64,000 nucleotides of DNA, taken from positions 653,248,920 through 653,312,919 of the forward strand of contig NC_081405.1 in NCBI RefSeq assembly GCF_030272615.1, given 5' to 3'. The stretch is from Cryptomeria japonica (taxonomy: Eukaryota; Streptophyta; Pinopsida; Cupressales; Cupressaceae). The position numbers were made by a program, and so were the translations under genes. The notes below the pieces were generated by a model. The model was not told the DNA's origin, ran no database searches, and saw nothing but the letters and a program-made list of their open reading frames with translations. This document shows, piece after piece, positions 11,240 to 22,429 of the stretch. Positions within the stretch are counted from its first letter, which is position 1. Every line of letters begins with the position of its first letter.

Positions 11240-11985
11240 GTCTACTCTTGGCAAGTATGCATCAAACAAAGCAAACACAATGATTAAATGCATATCATCT
11301 CAAAGACACTCATGCTCATATACAACATTCTTAAGGCTGGCAAGGACAATAGTCATTGAATCCCAATTGGTTTCCCATCTATGCTTACCCAGAGCGGACA
11401 CCTAGATGCTTGACCCCACTGGCTCCCCTCCACGACACTCACTTCTCGAGGCAGCCAAACATCAATTCCCATGAAAACTCCTCATGGCAAACTTTGTGTC
11501 TCTACTAAGGGCCGTAAGAATATGGGCCACTTCAGAGGTCCGACCTCCTGCACCAATGACTAGAGGGTTTTTGGCCACTATGAACAAGGTGTTTAGTAAG
11601 TCTTCCTGTTAGGAGCTACCCTTCGAAGTTGCGCAAGCGCAATTGAGGCCTATAGCCCAACGAAGCACCAAGAACTTAGTAGTCATGCAAGCATGATTGA
11701 GATCTCTATGATCCTACTAAGCACCCAATGTGAGTTTGAACTCTCATATAGCCCCAACCATTAACCCTTTCATAGTCAATGGCCTATTTATTATAGTGAG
11801 TTGGGAACCCTAGGTCCGGGTGTACTCACTTGGGTCGTTCCCCTCTTACCTTCTTAAAGAGCAAGTTGGGAGGGCAGGCCCGCTAGAGATAAACACACAA
11901 TCAAACAAGAAAAGGTTGGAGGGTCTGGATTTCTAATCATCTAATAAGATGAGAGCTTACTTCCCTACCTTTACGCTTTTCTTAA
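11240..11985 (-). other. Conserved 5' leader module (A copy)
   Basis: Read on the minus strand this aligns in order with B's leader at 15830-16560. Shared blocks include CCTACCTTTACGC-side M1 sequence (11918-11985), GGGGAACGACCCAAGTGAGT with AACTCACTATAATAAATA (near 11765-11860), TCTCAATCATGCTTGCATGA (11680-11705), GTGGCCAAAAACCCTCTAGT (near 11560), and GTGAGTGTCGTGGAGGGGAG followed by GTCAAGCATCTA (11400-11450). CATGC-AA-GCATG and TGCGC-AA-GCGCA are perfect short stems. No ORF spans it. Confidence 0.75.
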
Positions 11986-12073
11986 AGACACATAAGACAA
12001 TGGTTCATTCCATTTTAATTAATATCTAGGTGCCTAATTTAAATAAATGCACAATATTTGGTTGAATCAGCTA

Positions 12074-12190
12074 GGCAACCTGCAAAACCACTTGATTAGT
12101 AGTTTGAAAAAATAGTCTTCAACAAGCGTCCTGCAAAACAACTTGATTAGTAGTTTGAAAAAATAGTCTTCAACAAGCGTCCTGCAGAAA
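12074..12190. repeat. Direct duplication of ~59 bp in A's leader
   Basis: Two adjacent, nearly identical units share CTTGATTAGTAGTTTGAAAA and GTCTTCAACAAGCGTCCTGC. They lie in otherwise featureless leader (11986-12620), which also holds a T-run at 12214-12231. Confidence 0.8.
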
Positions 12191-12624
12191 ATCAACAAAA
12201 TGACAAAAATATTAATTTTTTTTTTTTTTTTGGGAATAAATAGAAAACATGAATAAAAACTTTTTTACTAATGACAAATGTGGATTTGAAGAAAGCTTTG
12301 ATGGGTAAATGGGGTTTGACTAGGTTTTTACCACTTTCCGAGGGATATGCAAGCGAAAAAATGGGGATTTTGGAGGAGAGATGAAGGAATGGGAAAATTT
12401 GTCCAAGAGGGACAAAGAAGCAAAAGTTGAAGATGGATAATATGGGAAAAATTTGGAGGTGATTGGATGAAAAGGGAAGAAGTTATGACAAACCCTAAAA
12501 ATAGAGAAATATGGGATTTTGGGCTTCAAAAAGTGGATTTTTGAGATAAGGCCTCCAAGGAAGAAAATGTGGAAAATGGCAATGTAGAGAATATGGTGAA
12601 GTTTGAAGGGTAATGGAGTCAAGA

Positions 12625-12810
12625 TTTAACGGAATAGAAACCCTAAATTTAACAGAACAGAAACCCTAAATTTAACAAAACAGAAACCCTAGATTTAACA
12701 GAGCAGACAAAAACCCTAGATTTAATAGAGCAGAAACCCTAAATTTAACAAAATAGAAACCCTAGATTTAATAGAGCAGACAGAAACTCTAGATTTAATA
12801 GAGAAAATTG
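12625..12810. repeat. Telomere-motif-like tandem repeat in A's leader
   Basis: About eight units each contain AAACCCTAAATTTAACA or AAACCCTAGATTTAA joined by short CAGA-rich spacers. AAACCCTAA resembles the plant telomere repeat and the telo-box element, but the unit is ~22 bp, so this is not a true telomere array. Confidence 0.75.
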
Positions 12811-12837
12811 TCGCACTAAATAGAATAGAATAAAAAT

Positions 12838-13200
12838 GTCAAAGGTCCGGATTTCTGATTGTCCAGATAGACAAGAGCATACTCTCCTACTTTCACACTT
12901 TCCTGCGGGTGGACAGATTATATTTAAACAGAGCAGATAACAGGAAATAAATAAATAAAATGCAGACTACAGTTAGTGCCTACAATTTTCAGACAGGTTA
13001 ACAAAGCAGATAGTAGCACTACACAGATAGAAAAGTGTCAAAGGTCCAGATTTCTGATTGTCTAGATAGACAAGAGCATACTCTCCTATTTTCACACTTT
13101 CCTGCGGTCAGAGCATACAGTCATGCTAAACAGAATAGAAAAGTGAAAAGTCTGGATTTCTGATTGTCTATATAGACAAAAGCATACTCTCCTACTTTCG
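12838..13200 (-). repeat. Three dispersed copies of leader motif M1 (element A)
   Basis: Copies lie at 12838-12909, 13036-13107 and 13150-13200. In sense each reads GTAGGAGAGTATGCTCTTGT, a short spacer, then CAATCAGAAATCC. A fourth, more diverged copy is at 11918-11985. Element B has one at 15834-15890, so the motif predates the split of the families and multiplied in A. Confidence 0.85.
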
Positions 13201-13369
13201 CACAGATTATACTAAAATAGAACACACAATAAATCAAATAACAAATCAAATAACAGAGCTATCGTGTTGCAACAGAAACAGAGAAAAAAAGAAGAAGAAA
13301 GAAACAGAACAGAATAAGGAGGAGCTATCGCGTAGAAATGCAGAGCCACGATTCTGGAACCTGCGAAAA

Positions 13370-13504
<135 letters not shown>

Positions 13505-13604
13505 TTTTTTTTATTTTCTGTAGTCGCGCTATTTTGAAACCTGCGTCTCACAACTCACAAAAACCTTTAAAAAAAAACAATAACATTAGTTCTTAGGGAC
13601 GTGA

Positions 13605-13622
13605 GTCCCACTGGGTGTGCCA
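13605..13622 (-). other. Element A primer-binding site
   Basis: In sense orientation TGGCACACCCAGTGGGAC begins 3 nt after the end of the 5' LTR. It resembles the TGGCRC-type sites of Tat elements. I do not assign the tRNA with confidence. Confidence 0.7.
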
Positions 13623-13625
13623 AAA

Positions 13626-14699
13626 TGAAGAGGGAAAAATAGATTTGAAAGGTAAACTGATCAAAACATAACGAAATAAACATACAGAATGCTAAAATAT
13701 CATAAAAAGACTATTTCACCTTGCTATTTTACCTTCTCCTTCGGATTGAGCTTGATGAAGTGAAGGCACCCCTTGCTAATGCTCCACTTGATGTGCTCCT
13801 TTGATTGCTGGATGTGGATGGCTCTCCAATATTGTGCACAAATGATAAGGATGAGATGATCAAGTTGCCAAGATGATTTCCTAGGCTCAAAAGGGCAGCA
13901 TAAGCTTACTGAATTTCAAGATGATTTGAATGAAGGGATGGAACCCTATTTTATAGGAAGAGGAGAGGAAAACGAATGGCTAGGATGAATTCGAGATGAA
14001 GGGATAAGATTTACTTGTGAGGTCACACAAGGTCCAAGAGAGGGTGTGGAGACCAAGAAATATGCCTTAAAGGCATTTCGTATCTCCACACTCTACAAGA
14101 TGCATTGAAGGAATTAAAAATTTTCCAAAAATGGATATTATGGGGATTAGAAGAATAAAAAGGAATTAAAAATTCCTTGGGAGAGGGAAATGCCTAGAGG
14201 AATGTAAGATTTCAAAAATCTTACATTCATCTAAAAAGAGCATTTAAAGTTAGTGGTTGGATGAAAGGACAAAGAGTTGACTTTGTCGCTAATCATGACG
14301 ATTAGCCATTAACGACTCATTAGGAGGGGAATTAGAGGAAATGTTAGGTGGGATTTATATTTGTAGGATAATTTGACTAAAAGAATAATGTTAAGTGAGT
14401 TTAGGGAGTTTCTAGAAGAATTTATTAGGTTAATGATGAATTAAGAAGATGATTTGTAGGAATCATGTAGGTTAACTAATTAATTGAAATTAATTAGCTA
14501 AGAGGAAGATTTGTGAGGATTTGATTTTTTAGAAGAATAAAGAAAGGGATTGATTTATTAAATAAATCAATCATATGCTATAGTGACAATATTAATTATA
14601 TTTAATTAATATTGAGAAGAATTTTAATTAACATAATTAATTAATTAATTATGTGAGAAATTAAAAAATAATTAAAATAATTATTTTTAAGTGTCTACA
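13626..14699 (-). repeat. Element A 5' LTR
   Basis: It matches 130-1205 and would drive minus-strand transcription of A. Differences from the partner are mainly transitions (for example near 13675, 13807, 13974, 14299 and 14312) plus a 2-bp deletion near 14232. Confidence 0.92.
13947..13956 (-). promoter_or_regulatory. TATA-like box of element A 5' LTR
   Basis: On the minus strand CTATAAAATA sits inside the 5' LTR; the same sequence is kept at 451-460 in the 3' LTR. Confidence 0.6.
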
Positions 14700-15255
14700 C
14701 TAGGTCTTCTTGTCACAATTAAATATTTATTTAATTGGCTAATTAATTCCTCCTATTTTTGTAAATTAATTAATTAATGAGAAATTATTAATTAATTTAC
14801 CTAATTTTCATCAATTTCCTAATTTCCAAGTCATTATTTCCAACTTAATTTTCTAATTTCTCCTAAATTCCTAAATGTCTATTTCTATTTCAAAATCTTG
14901 TCATAAATCCTTGCATAGCAATTTGTCATAAATTGTCATAAATCGTCATAAATCCTTGCATAGCAATTTGTCATACACATGTCATAATTTTGCTATTCTT
15001 GATTTGAATTTCCATTCGAATCACTTTCATGCTAATCTGATCTTTTCGAATCACTTTCATGCTAGTGTTTTTAGGATTGATCATTGCATTTGAGCTTTCG
15101 TGATTGAGCTAGATTAATATTGATTTGCTTTGATGATTTCCAGATTCCTAGCTACAATAGGGCTTCATAATCTTAGGTATATCTCTAACAGCCTTAGTTG
15201 AACTAATCTTCACAATGCAATCAAAATTCACATGATTTCCAGATTCCTAGCTACA
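14700..15255 (+). repeat. Element B upstream LTR, second fragment (rearranged)
   Basis: It continues the match to the downstream LTR after the A insertion. It differs in three ways. A short duplication of GTCATAAATCGTCATAAATC lies near 14934-14974. About 270 bp equal to 26164-26432 are missing, with 18 bp (CGAATCACTTTCATGCTA) inserted at the junction as a copy of upstream LTR sequence. A 76-bp segment at 15157-15232 corresponds to the copia sequence that flanks B on the right. Confidence 0.85.
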
Positions 15256-15260
15256 TTAAT

Positions 15261-15278
15261 TGGTGAACCCGACGTGAA
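15261..15278 (+). other. Element B primer-binding site
   Basis: TGGTGAACCCGACGTGAA lies 5 nt after the LTR end. The same sequence follows the LTR of element J at 59974-59991, so both families use the same tRNA primer (identity not assigned). Confidence 0.75.
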
Positions 15279-15371
15279 CTAACCCCCTAACCATGCTTTT
15301 GACTGCTTTTGAGATGATTTGCAGGTGAAAAACCCAAGAAACAGGGTAATGCAGGTCTTTCTGGGCACTTT

Positions 15372-15513
15372 TGCGCCTGTGTAGGAGAAATCTGCGCCTA
15401 TGTCAAGCATTTTGTGCCTGTGTCAAAGACTTCTACGCCTGTGTCAAAGGGATCTACACCTATGTTGCATCATTTTGCGCCTGTGTCAAGCATTCTGCGC
15501 CTGTGTAAGGCCA
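15372..15513. repeat. Short repeats with GCGCCTGTGT core after the B primer-binding site
   Basis: About seven copies of TGCGCCTGTGTCAA or close variants. Related GCCTGTGT repeats in the same orientation lie at 24525-24580 near the other end of B. Confidence 0.8.
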
Positions 15514-15829
15514 GAAACAGAGGTAAAAAAGCAGTTTTTCTTGCAAATTGATTTGTTTTGCATTCTATTTTTGCTTTTTGGTTTTATGGTACTAATTCTT
15601 TGTGCAGCATCTTGGAATTACGCATGGCAAAGACAAAGATGAAACTACTAACGAGTTTTATGCAGGTTCGATAGTCAAAGATCAAACATATCAAACTTCT
15701 AACTTGGTGGTTTTGCAGGTTGCCTTGGATTACAACTAAACTTTGTGTTTGAAATTCATATTTAGTCACCTAGTATGATTTCTAAATAGGTTGGAATGAA
15801 TGTATGTTTGCTTTGATTGTTGAGTTTGA
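15514..15829. other. B leader segment without recognised feature
   Basis: Non-coding and T-rich, with several TTGCAGG sites that could act as splice acceptors (near 15604, 15664 and 15716). I cannot show splicing. Confidence 0.4.
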
Positions 15830-16560
15830 CATTGGAGTAGGAGAGTATGCTCTCATCCTTCTTAGGGTGATCAGAAATCCAGATCTTCAATACCATTATC
15901 ATGTCTTGATCGTGTGTTACCTTTAGAGGGCCTACCTTTCTGACCATTTGCTTTTGCAAGCAAGTGACAATCGTGAGAAGGGAACAACCCAAAGTGAGTA
16001 CGGCTAGAATACCTTGGCATTCTAACTCACTATAAATAAATACCTGATGAGCGAAAGCTTTGAAGGAAGGGTTACATGGGAATTGTAGTTACTTCGGAAG
16101 TAATGACCCTTGAACTCTTTCTCATATCAACATCTAAGTAGGGTCTCATGGTCTAAATCATGCTTGTGCGACTACATTTGTTTGGTATCTTGGTGGGCTT
16201 AATGTCTCAATCACGCTTGCATGACACCAAGGAGTAACGCTTAATAGAAATCCTTACTAAACACCTTGTATTTAGAGGCCAAAAATCCTTCTAGTTTCTT
16301 GAGAAGGACAAGTTTGGATACTTGGAAGAGATACTAAGTTCGCCATGGGGTGATTTCCATGGGGACTGATGCTTGGCTGCCCTAAGAAGTGAGTGTCGTG
16401 GAGGGGAGCCCGTGGGGTCAAGCATCTATGTATTCTCCTTGAATCCCATAACGAGTCTACCTCTCAAGTATCTAATGTCCTTGCCTACCATAAGAAATGT
16501 GTGAATGAGCATGATTGTCTTGAGTCTAAGTTGAAATATCTTGTCTTCTTTGTTTGTCAA
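15830..16560 (+). other. Conserved 5' leader module (B copy)
   Basis: Aligns in order with A's leader. Blocks are GTAGGAGAGTATGCTCTCAT (15837), GGGAACAACCCAAAGTGAGT with CTAACTCACTATAAATAAAT (15979-16041), TCTCAATCACGCTTGCATGA (16205), AGAGGCCAAAAATCCTTCTA (16273), AAGTGAGTGTCGTGGAGGGG then GTCAAGCATCTATG (16386-16432), and AATGTCCTTGCCTACC (16470). It precedes the gag-like ORF by ~800 nt. Start codons and stops are scattered, so a translated role is unlikely. Confidence 0.75.
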
Positions 16561-17379
16561 AAGTTGAATTGTATCTCATTTCAAAAGCAAGACAAATTGA
16601 TTCAAAACAAGGTTAAACACAAGAACATTTCATCCAACAAAGTTCAAAACACCTTCAAACATGGTTGTCAAACATTTTTCAAAGTCTTGTCTCAACATTC
16701 ATGTCACTTAGATTTAGGTTCATCCTAGGTGTCCATTTTGCAAAGTTCATTGTCAAGTACCAAGATTAGGTTTCACCTAGGTCATACTCCTTTGCATATC
16801 AATAAGGGTCATTCATTTGCATGTGTCCTCTTGCATTATAGTAATACCATTTCATAATTCAACCTTAGGTTTTGTCTTAGGTTGACATTGTCATACATTT
16901 GCAATTGCATCCTTGTCCTCATAACATTAGGTCACATTTGCGTACCCTAGGTCTCTTCATTAAGCTTAGGTCATTATCATATCATATTAGGGTCGTTGGC
17001 ATAGTAATTGTCCCTTTTCATATAGTGTCAAAACTAGGTTTTGTCATACTTGAGTAATGCAAATCTTTGAATAAACCCTAAGTCATTGTTAGGAAGTCTA
17101 GACCTTATCAAACTTTTGCCTTTTTGTCATCAATATCATTTGGTCAAACCTAGCTTAGTATCCAAGCATATAGGGGAGACATTGTCATTTTGTCCTTTCA
17201 TCACTTGGTCCTTTTTTCCTTTGAGGTCTAGACACCATTTCAATTTCCTAAGGGTTTCATTTTTAGAATTGCATTCATGAGTTTGTCAAAATCTTGAAAA
17301 AAACAACAAAAACATTAAGTTGCATTGTCATCCTTTTAGGTTGCATTTTTCAATCCCATTAGTTGCATTGCATAGTGAC
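16561..17379. other. B leader, low-complexity TAGGTT-rich segment
   Basis: Degenerate CTTAGGTT and CACCTAGGTC words recur from 16710 to 17060. No convincing ORF is present; short frames here are in T/C-rich low-complexity sequence. Confidence 0.5.
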
Positions 17380-20180
17380 ATGTTTGTTGAGATGAGGTAT
17401 CAACATTCTTATGAAGCCATGTCATCACAATTGAGAAATCAATCATGTCAATCCAATCTCTACATGTCTCAGAACTTGGATCAAACTTATCATGATGATG
17501 TAAATGTCCAAATACAAAAACTAGAGGAGAAACTAGCTCAAGAAAATGAGATTTTGGAACAAAGAGTGAAAAACATTTCGAAGAATAGATCACAAATGTC
17601 CAAAATGTTTCGAAAATTTCTAGGTCAAAATCCAAAGATTGAGTCAATTGATGTAAGATCTCTTCTTGAACGATCAGACATACCAGCTCTCCTCTCCCAA
17701 ATAGAGATGATGAAACAATTTCAAGAAAAGAGACAACATCAATTTCAACATTACGTGCCTCCACAACAAGAACAAGGTGTTTACTATCAATCAGATTTTC
17801 AACCAATACAACCAATGGTTCAACCAATTGTTCAACATATACAACCACACAACCAATGGTCCAATTTCAACAATATGTCCAACCAACTATACAATGTCAA
17901 CAAGTGGTTCAACCAATGGTGGAATATCAATGTCAAGAACCACAACCAAACATTCAAAAACAAAACTTGCAGCACACACAAACCCAAGTTTCAAACATGT
18001 CAGAACAATTGAACCAAGTCCAATATCAAAACATGACATTAGATCAGAACCAACTCCTTGTCAAACAAGTTCAAATTCCAGATACAACTATGTCAAAACC
18101 TTGAAAGAAAGGTGGCTTTATTGCAATGATCTTAAGGAAATTACCAAGTGAGTTCTTTGAGGAAGATCAAAATAATACACTTATGTCTAGCAATGCCTCA
18201 TCCCCTCGCAAGCAAATTGACTCTCCAGTGGCATCTATCCCTACACCTTTAGAAGTTTCACAAGAACCTTCCATATTGTCCTCATCAAACAATACACCCA
18301 AGGATGCAATTATCCAAGGGCTATCCATAATTGATTGCCACGATAATCCAGTTCATGATGCACATCCTTGTCATGTTTCAGAAATACAAGACCCAATGCC
18401 ACCATGCACTTTATTGCCATTACCTATTTTAGAGGACCCCATTCGAAGTCCCTCTTCCTCATGTTCAACCATTGATTCCTTGCCAGAATCCATCACAAAT
18501 GTTCAAAGTGCATTTCCTTCATGCTGGAACATTGATCCCTTGTCAGAATCCCTCATGCATATCCAAAGTCCAACCTCATGTCAAGAGGATAATTTAGAGC
18601 ACGAAGAAATGAGTCCTAAAGAAGATCAAGATCAAGATCTTGAAACCTTATCATCCCATCCAATTGTTGACCAGGACCCCATGTTCCCAAACACTCACAA
18701 TGATTCCCCTATTCTTGTCCATCCTATCCAAAGTCCTATTGACACTCCATTCCCCAGGCAAGATCAAGATATCCCAGTTCATCCAATCCCAAATGATCCC
18801 CTTCCATTTCATGAACACAATGTCCTTTCAAATCCCATTGACATTCCACTTCTTGAGAAAGATCAAGATATCCTTTCCATCCTTTATGATGATCCCATTG
18901 AAAGTCAAGAGCAAAGCACCTTTAAAGAGGATTCCAATGATCTTCCTCCTTGTCAAGATCAAATTATTCCTTTAGATCCTCCACAAGATCCACTTGTTCC
19001 TCCATCTCCTTGTCCTAATGCTCCATATACACTCCAAGATCGCATTTCTTTTGATGATCCCATTATTTCTCCCATTCCATCTCTTGAAGAGCCTGTCATT
19101 GAACCATGTCCACTACACAATCCTAGCCCCTCTCATGATCCTAATCTCCCTCATGATTCTAACGTGTCAATGCAAGATGTTCATGAACCCTCGACATGCA
19201 TAATGGGTTCTTCCACTTTGGTGCAATCCGATCCACTTCAAGATCTCATTATTTCTCTCATATCATATCCACCTCATAATGGACTCGCATCTTCTTCCCA
19301 AAGAAAAGAGTATCCTACAAGTCAAGATATTCATAAAGGCAAAGGAGTAAACCTTCATAAGAAAGGATCCCTTCATGTTAAAGAAGATCTTAAGGGTCAT
19401 GTCTACACAACTCACTCTTGAGACATTGGTATCATCCCTTCAAAATCCAAACATACACCTTCCCCATCACACCTTCCATCCATCTTAGGTCCTTATATCC
19501 CTTTATCCTTTATGCAAGGTTAGAAAAGGCACAAATCCTTGAGTAAATTTCATCCATCCAAAAGAACCCCATTTCATTCATATCCATCCATGCATTCCTT
19601 TCCCCCTCCAAGCAATTTGGATGCCATGTATAAACGTCATAAGTCTAGCAATCCACATGTATTCAAGGATCAACATGTCCAATATAATCAACATGTCAAA
19701 ATAAAGAACAATATGATCTATAAAGAAAAAGAAATATCCAAAAGGCCACAAAGGCCCACTGAGCAAAATAAAGCAAAGGCAAAATATATATGGGCTCCTA
19801 AATCCCTTGTGCAAGCAATGCACTCCAAGGAACCACAAAAGCATGAAAAATCAAAAACCATGTGGATCCCTAAGCGGCTCCTTGAAGCACAAAAGCCTAA
19901 AGAAACATCCAACTTGGCATCCAAAGTTGCTATTCTTCCATCCAAACCTCTCAAGTCTGTTCCTCCATCACCTTCTTCATCCATTTTGGTCCCTTATGTC
20001 CGCAAATCCCAATCCTTTCCTCCATCAGTCTATCACCTCTCAAGGTGTGTGCCAATGTCGATCTTGCCAACATTTCTATCCACTAAAGCACAGTTCTTCC
20101 AATATCCTATCTATTATCCAATGCATATTTTCCATCCTTCCATCCCTCTGGTCCATCCTTTGCATAAATCATTGCCTTAA
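17380..20180 (+). pseudogene. Element B gag-like ORF, no pol
   Basis: One frame spans this region apart from a frameshift near 17830-17880 and stops at 18102, 19419 and about 19521. It would encode some 930 residues. The N-terminal part has a coiled coil (QIQKLEEKLAQENEILEQRV) followed by LGQNPKIESIDVRSLLER and a Gln/Pro-rich stretch. The middle (18160-19420) is Pro/Asp/Ser-rich with repeated DPI and QDQDI words. The end has a duplicated W-PK motif (IWAPKSLVQA and MWIPKRLLEA). I see no zinc knuckle, protease or RT. Position after leader and primer site suggests a gag-like protein; homology to a known gag is not shown. Element J has a similarly placed long ORF. Confidence 0.65.
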
Positions 20181-21120
20181 TTTCATCTCTTTTTCCATGT
20201 CCTTATCCTACCAATGTCTTTGAGCATACTTTTAAAGGTCATGGTCCATTTTTTTTCAAGGCTACTATCCAAACAAAAAGACACTTGAGTCCTTCTTCCA
20301 TCCCCTATCATGTGTCCATCTTCTATTGAAAAAGTCAAAAAAATCAAAAAAATCAAAAAAGTTAAAAAAAAAAGAAAAATAAAAAAAAAAGTAAAGCAAA
20401 AATAATCTGTCCACTGGTGAAAACCTGGCAAATAGGCGCCTTGGGCAAGTATCGTGATGAAAACCTGGCAAACAGGCATCATGCATAATCTATGAACTTC
20501 TTGCACACCACACTTGGGGATAGGTTTTATCCTATCATATCCTTTTGTCCTTCATTATTCCATTATCCTATCGAACCCATGTCATACTCCTCCATTATCC
20601 TATTGTCCCTCATGTCCATTTCCTCTTTCCACCTTTGATCTTGACAAGGCTGAGGATCATCATGAGCATCATGCATCTTGTTTGCAGCTTTTAGTCCATC
20701 ATAGCTTTTGGTCTTTATCCATTTGCTTATTATAACCTTTCATCCATATTCCCTGTCTTATTGCAACTTTCTGCCACTATCCTGTATCCTATCCCAACCT
20801 TTAGTCCATGTCCCTTATCCATTCTTGGTCTTGCTTATCCTATCCATATCTTATCACTATCCATACACTCTTTTTCATTCCTTGATCTTGATCTGACATA
20901 AGGACGCGAAATGCAAAACATAGTTTCAAAAACCTCTTTACATGTCCCTCATGCCATGTCACTGCTTTACATTGTCATATCCAGTCTCTTGTCCCATCAC
21001 GCCATAGCCCTTGAAAATTGCATCTGTATTGTCTTCATAATAAAAGGCCTTTGTTTTCCCTCTATCCACCAACATTTTAGAAAGCCTATTTATTCACCTG
21101 TCATATTCCTTGCCTTGCTA
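20181..21120. other. B region downstream of the gag-like ORF: pyrimidine-rich, with conserved module at 20407-20490
   Basis: A-rich stretch at 20330-20400, then the module GTCCACTGGTGAAAACCTGG with GGGCAAGTATCGTGATGAAA (20407-20490), which matches A at 2890-2972. The rest is TCC/ATCC-rich low complexity (TATCCTAT, CATGTCC). Frames here are compositional artefacts. Confidence 0.6.
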
Positions 21121-21460
21121 GACACTGGGGACAAAATCATAAAAATTGAAAAATGTCCTGAAAAAAATCCAAAAAATTGAAAAATGCCCTGAAATAATCC
21201 AAAAAAACTGAAAAATGTCTTGAAATAACCATAAAAAATTGAAAAAATGTCCTGAAAAAATCCCTAAAAATCAAATAATGTCCTGAAAAAATCCCTAAAA
21301 ATCACATAATGTTCTAAAATAATCCAAAAAAAAATCAAATAAATGTCTTGAAATAATCAAAAAATTGAAAAAATGTCCTGAAATAAATCCCTAAAAAGTC
21401 AAATAATGTCCTGAAAAATCGAAAAAAATTTCAAAACATTAAAATCCAAAAACAAGCATT
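21121..21460. repeat. A-rich tandem repeat of ~30 bp, about ten copies
   Basis: The unit resembles AAAATTGAAAAATGTCCTGA followed by AATAATCC, with length variation in the A-runs. Confidence 0.85.
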
Positions 21461-22429
21461 TTGCAATAAATGGTCCCCTTTGTGCATAGACAGATCGTTG
21501 AGCATACCTCCAATGACACACAATCACACACTACGCTTTACTGCAAATCATGCCTTAATAGATAAACTTTTTCAATCAAACCAGACATTCAAACTGATCA
21601 CAATTGTCATATCAATCAAACGTTAACATCAATATCATTTGTCCTTGTCACACTATCATGGGTTGATTATACAGGGTGTGGTATACTCGAAACCAGACTG
21701 TGTCCTATCTTAGACGGGGTACCACATTCTCTGAAACTAGACAGCATGATCTTCCTATCAACACTTTCAACTTTTGACAATGAAGATCAAGATGTTTGTT
21801 TGACTTGTTGGAATTAGTGAGTCTTATCATTTATTGATTTATCTTCGATCATGTTCCTATGTTGCTCGATGATGTCACTGAGTGATTTAGAGTGACCAGG
21901 ATGGTTCATGGTCCCTTTCTTTTTTGTTGTGATTGGTGTTTGTCTACGATGTGTCTGTCTTTTGCAAAAAGGTTTGCATTTCAGCTCTAGCCTTCAATGC
22001 CATGATGCTACGCATCCATTTTGCTACATTTAAATAAAGGTTCTCACCTACAAAGTGCATTAGTGAAAGCAAGTTTTTCTTCATCTCTAACTGTCCTCTG
22101 TCTCATTTCTTCTTACTAACATTTCTTCTGTCAGTTCGGATAGTCAGTTCCGTCTAGTGCTCTGATTTCCCCAAACACATATGTTGCATCCTACATTCAT
22201 TGGTTAGTACATTTGCATTACATCACGCATCACATCACGCATTTTATCCATTACATATTATAAATGCATCAAAAACACATAAAAATATATCCATACATGT
22301 TCCACAATGGTACATCAATAGTGCATAAGTCATCCATACATGGAAAATAACATAAGTCATAACACATTGCATCCCATCATATCGATGCATATCATATCAT
22401 ATATCCACATAATATCAGAGTACAAAATT
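21461..22429. other. B non-coding segment with a single copy of A's tandem-repeat motif
   Basis: At 21685-21745 GAAACCAGACTGTGTCCTAT and CTGAAACTAGACAGCATGAT resemble the reverse complement of A's 47-bp unit. From 22190 to 22400 CATCA/CATA-rich low-complexity sequence dominates. No coding frame. Confidence 0.55.

Noticed and set aside
18640-19203. Second and third overlapping frames within B's gag-like ORF
   Set aside because: Shadow frames; the frame shared by 17856-20180 is the continuous one.
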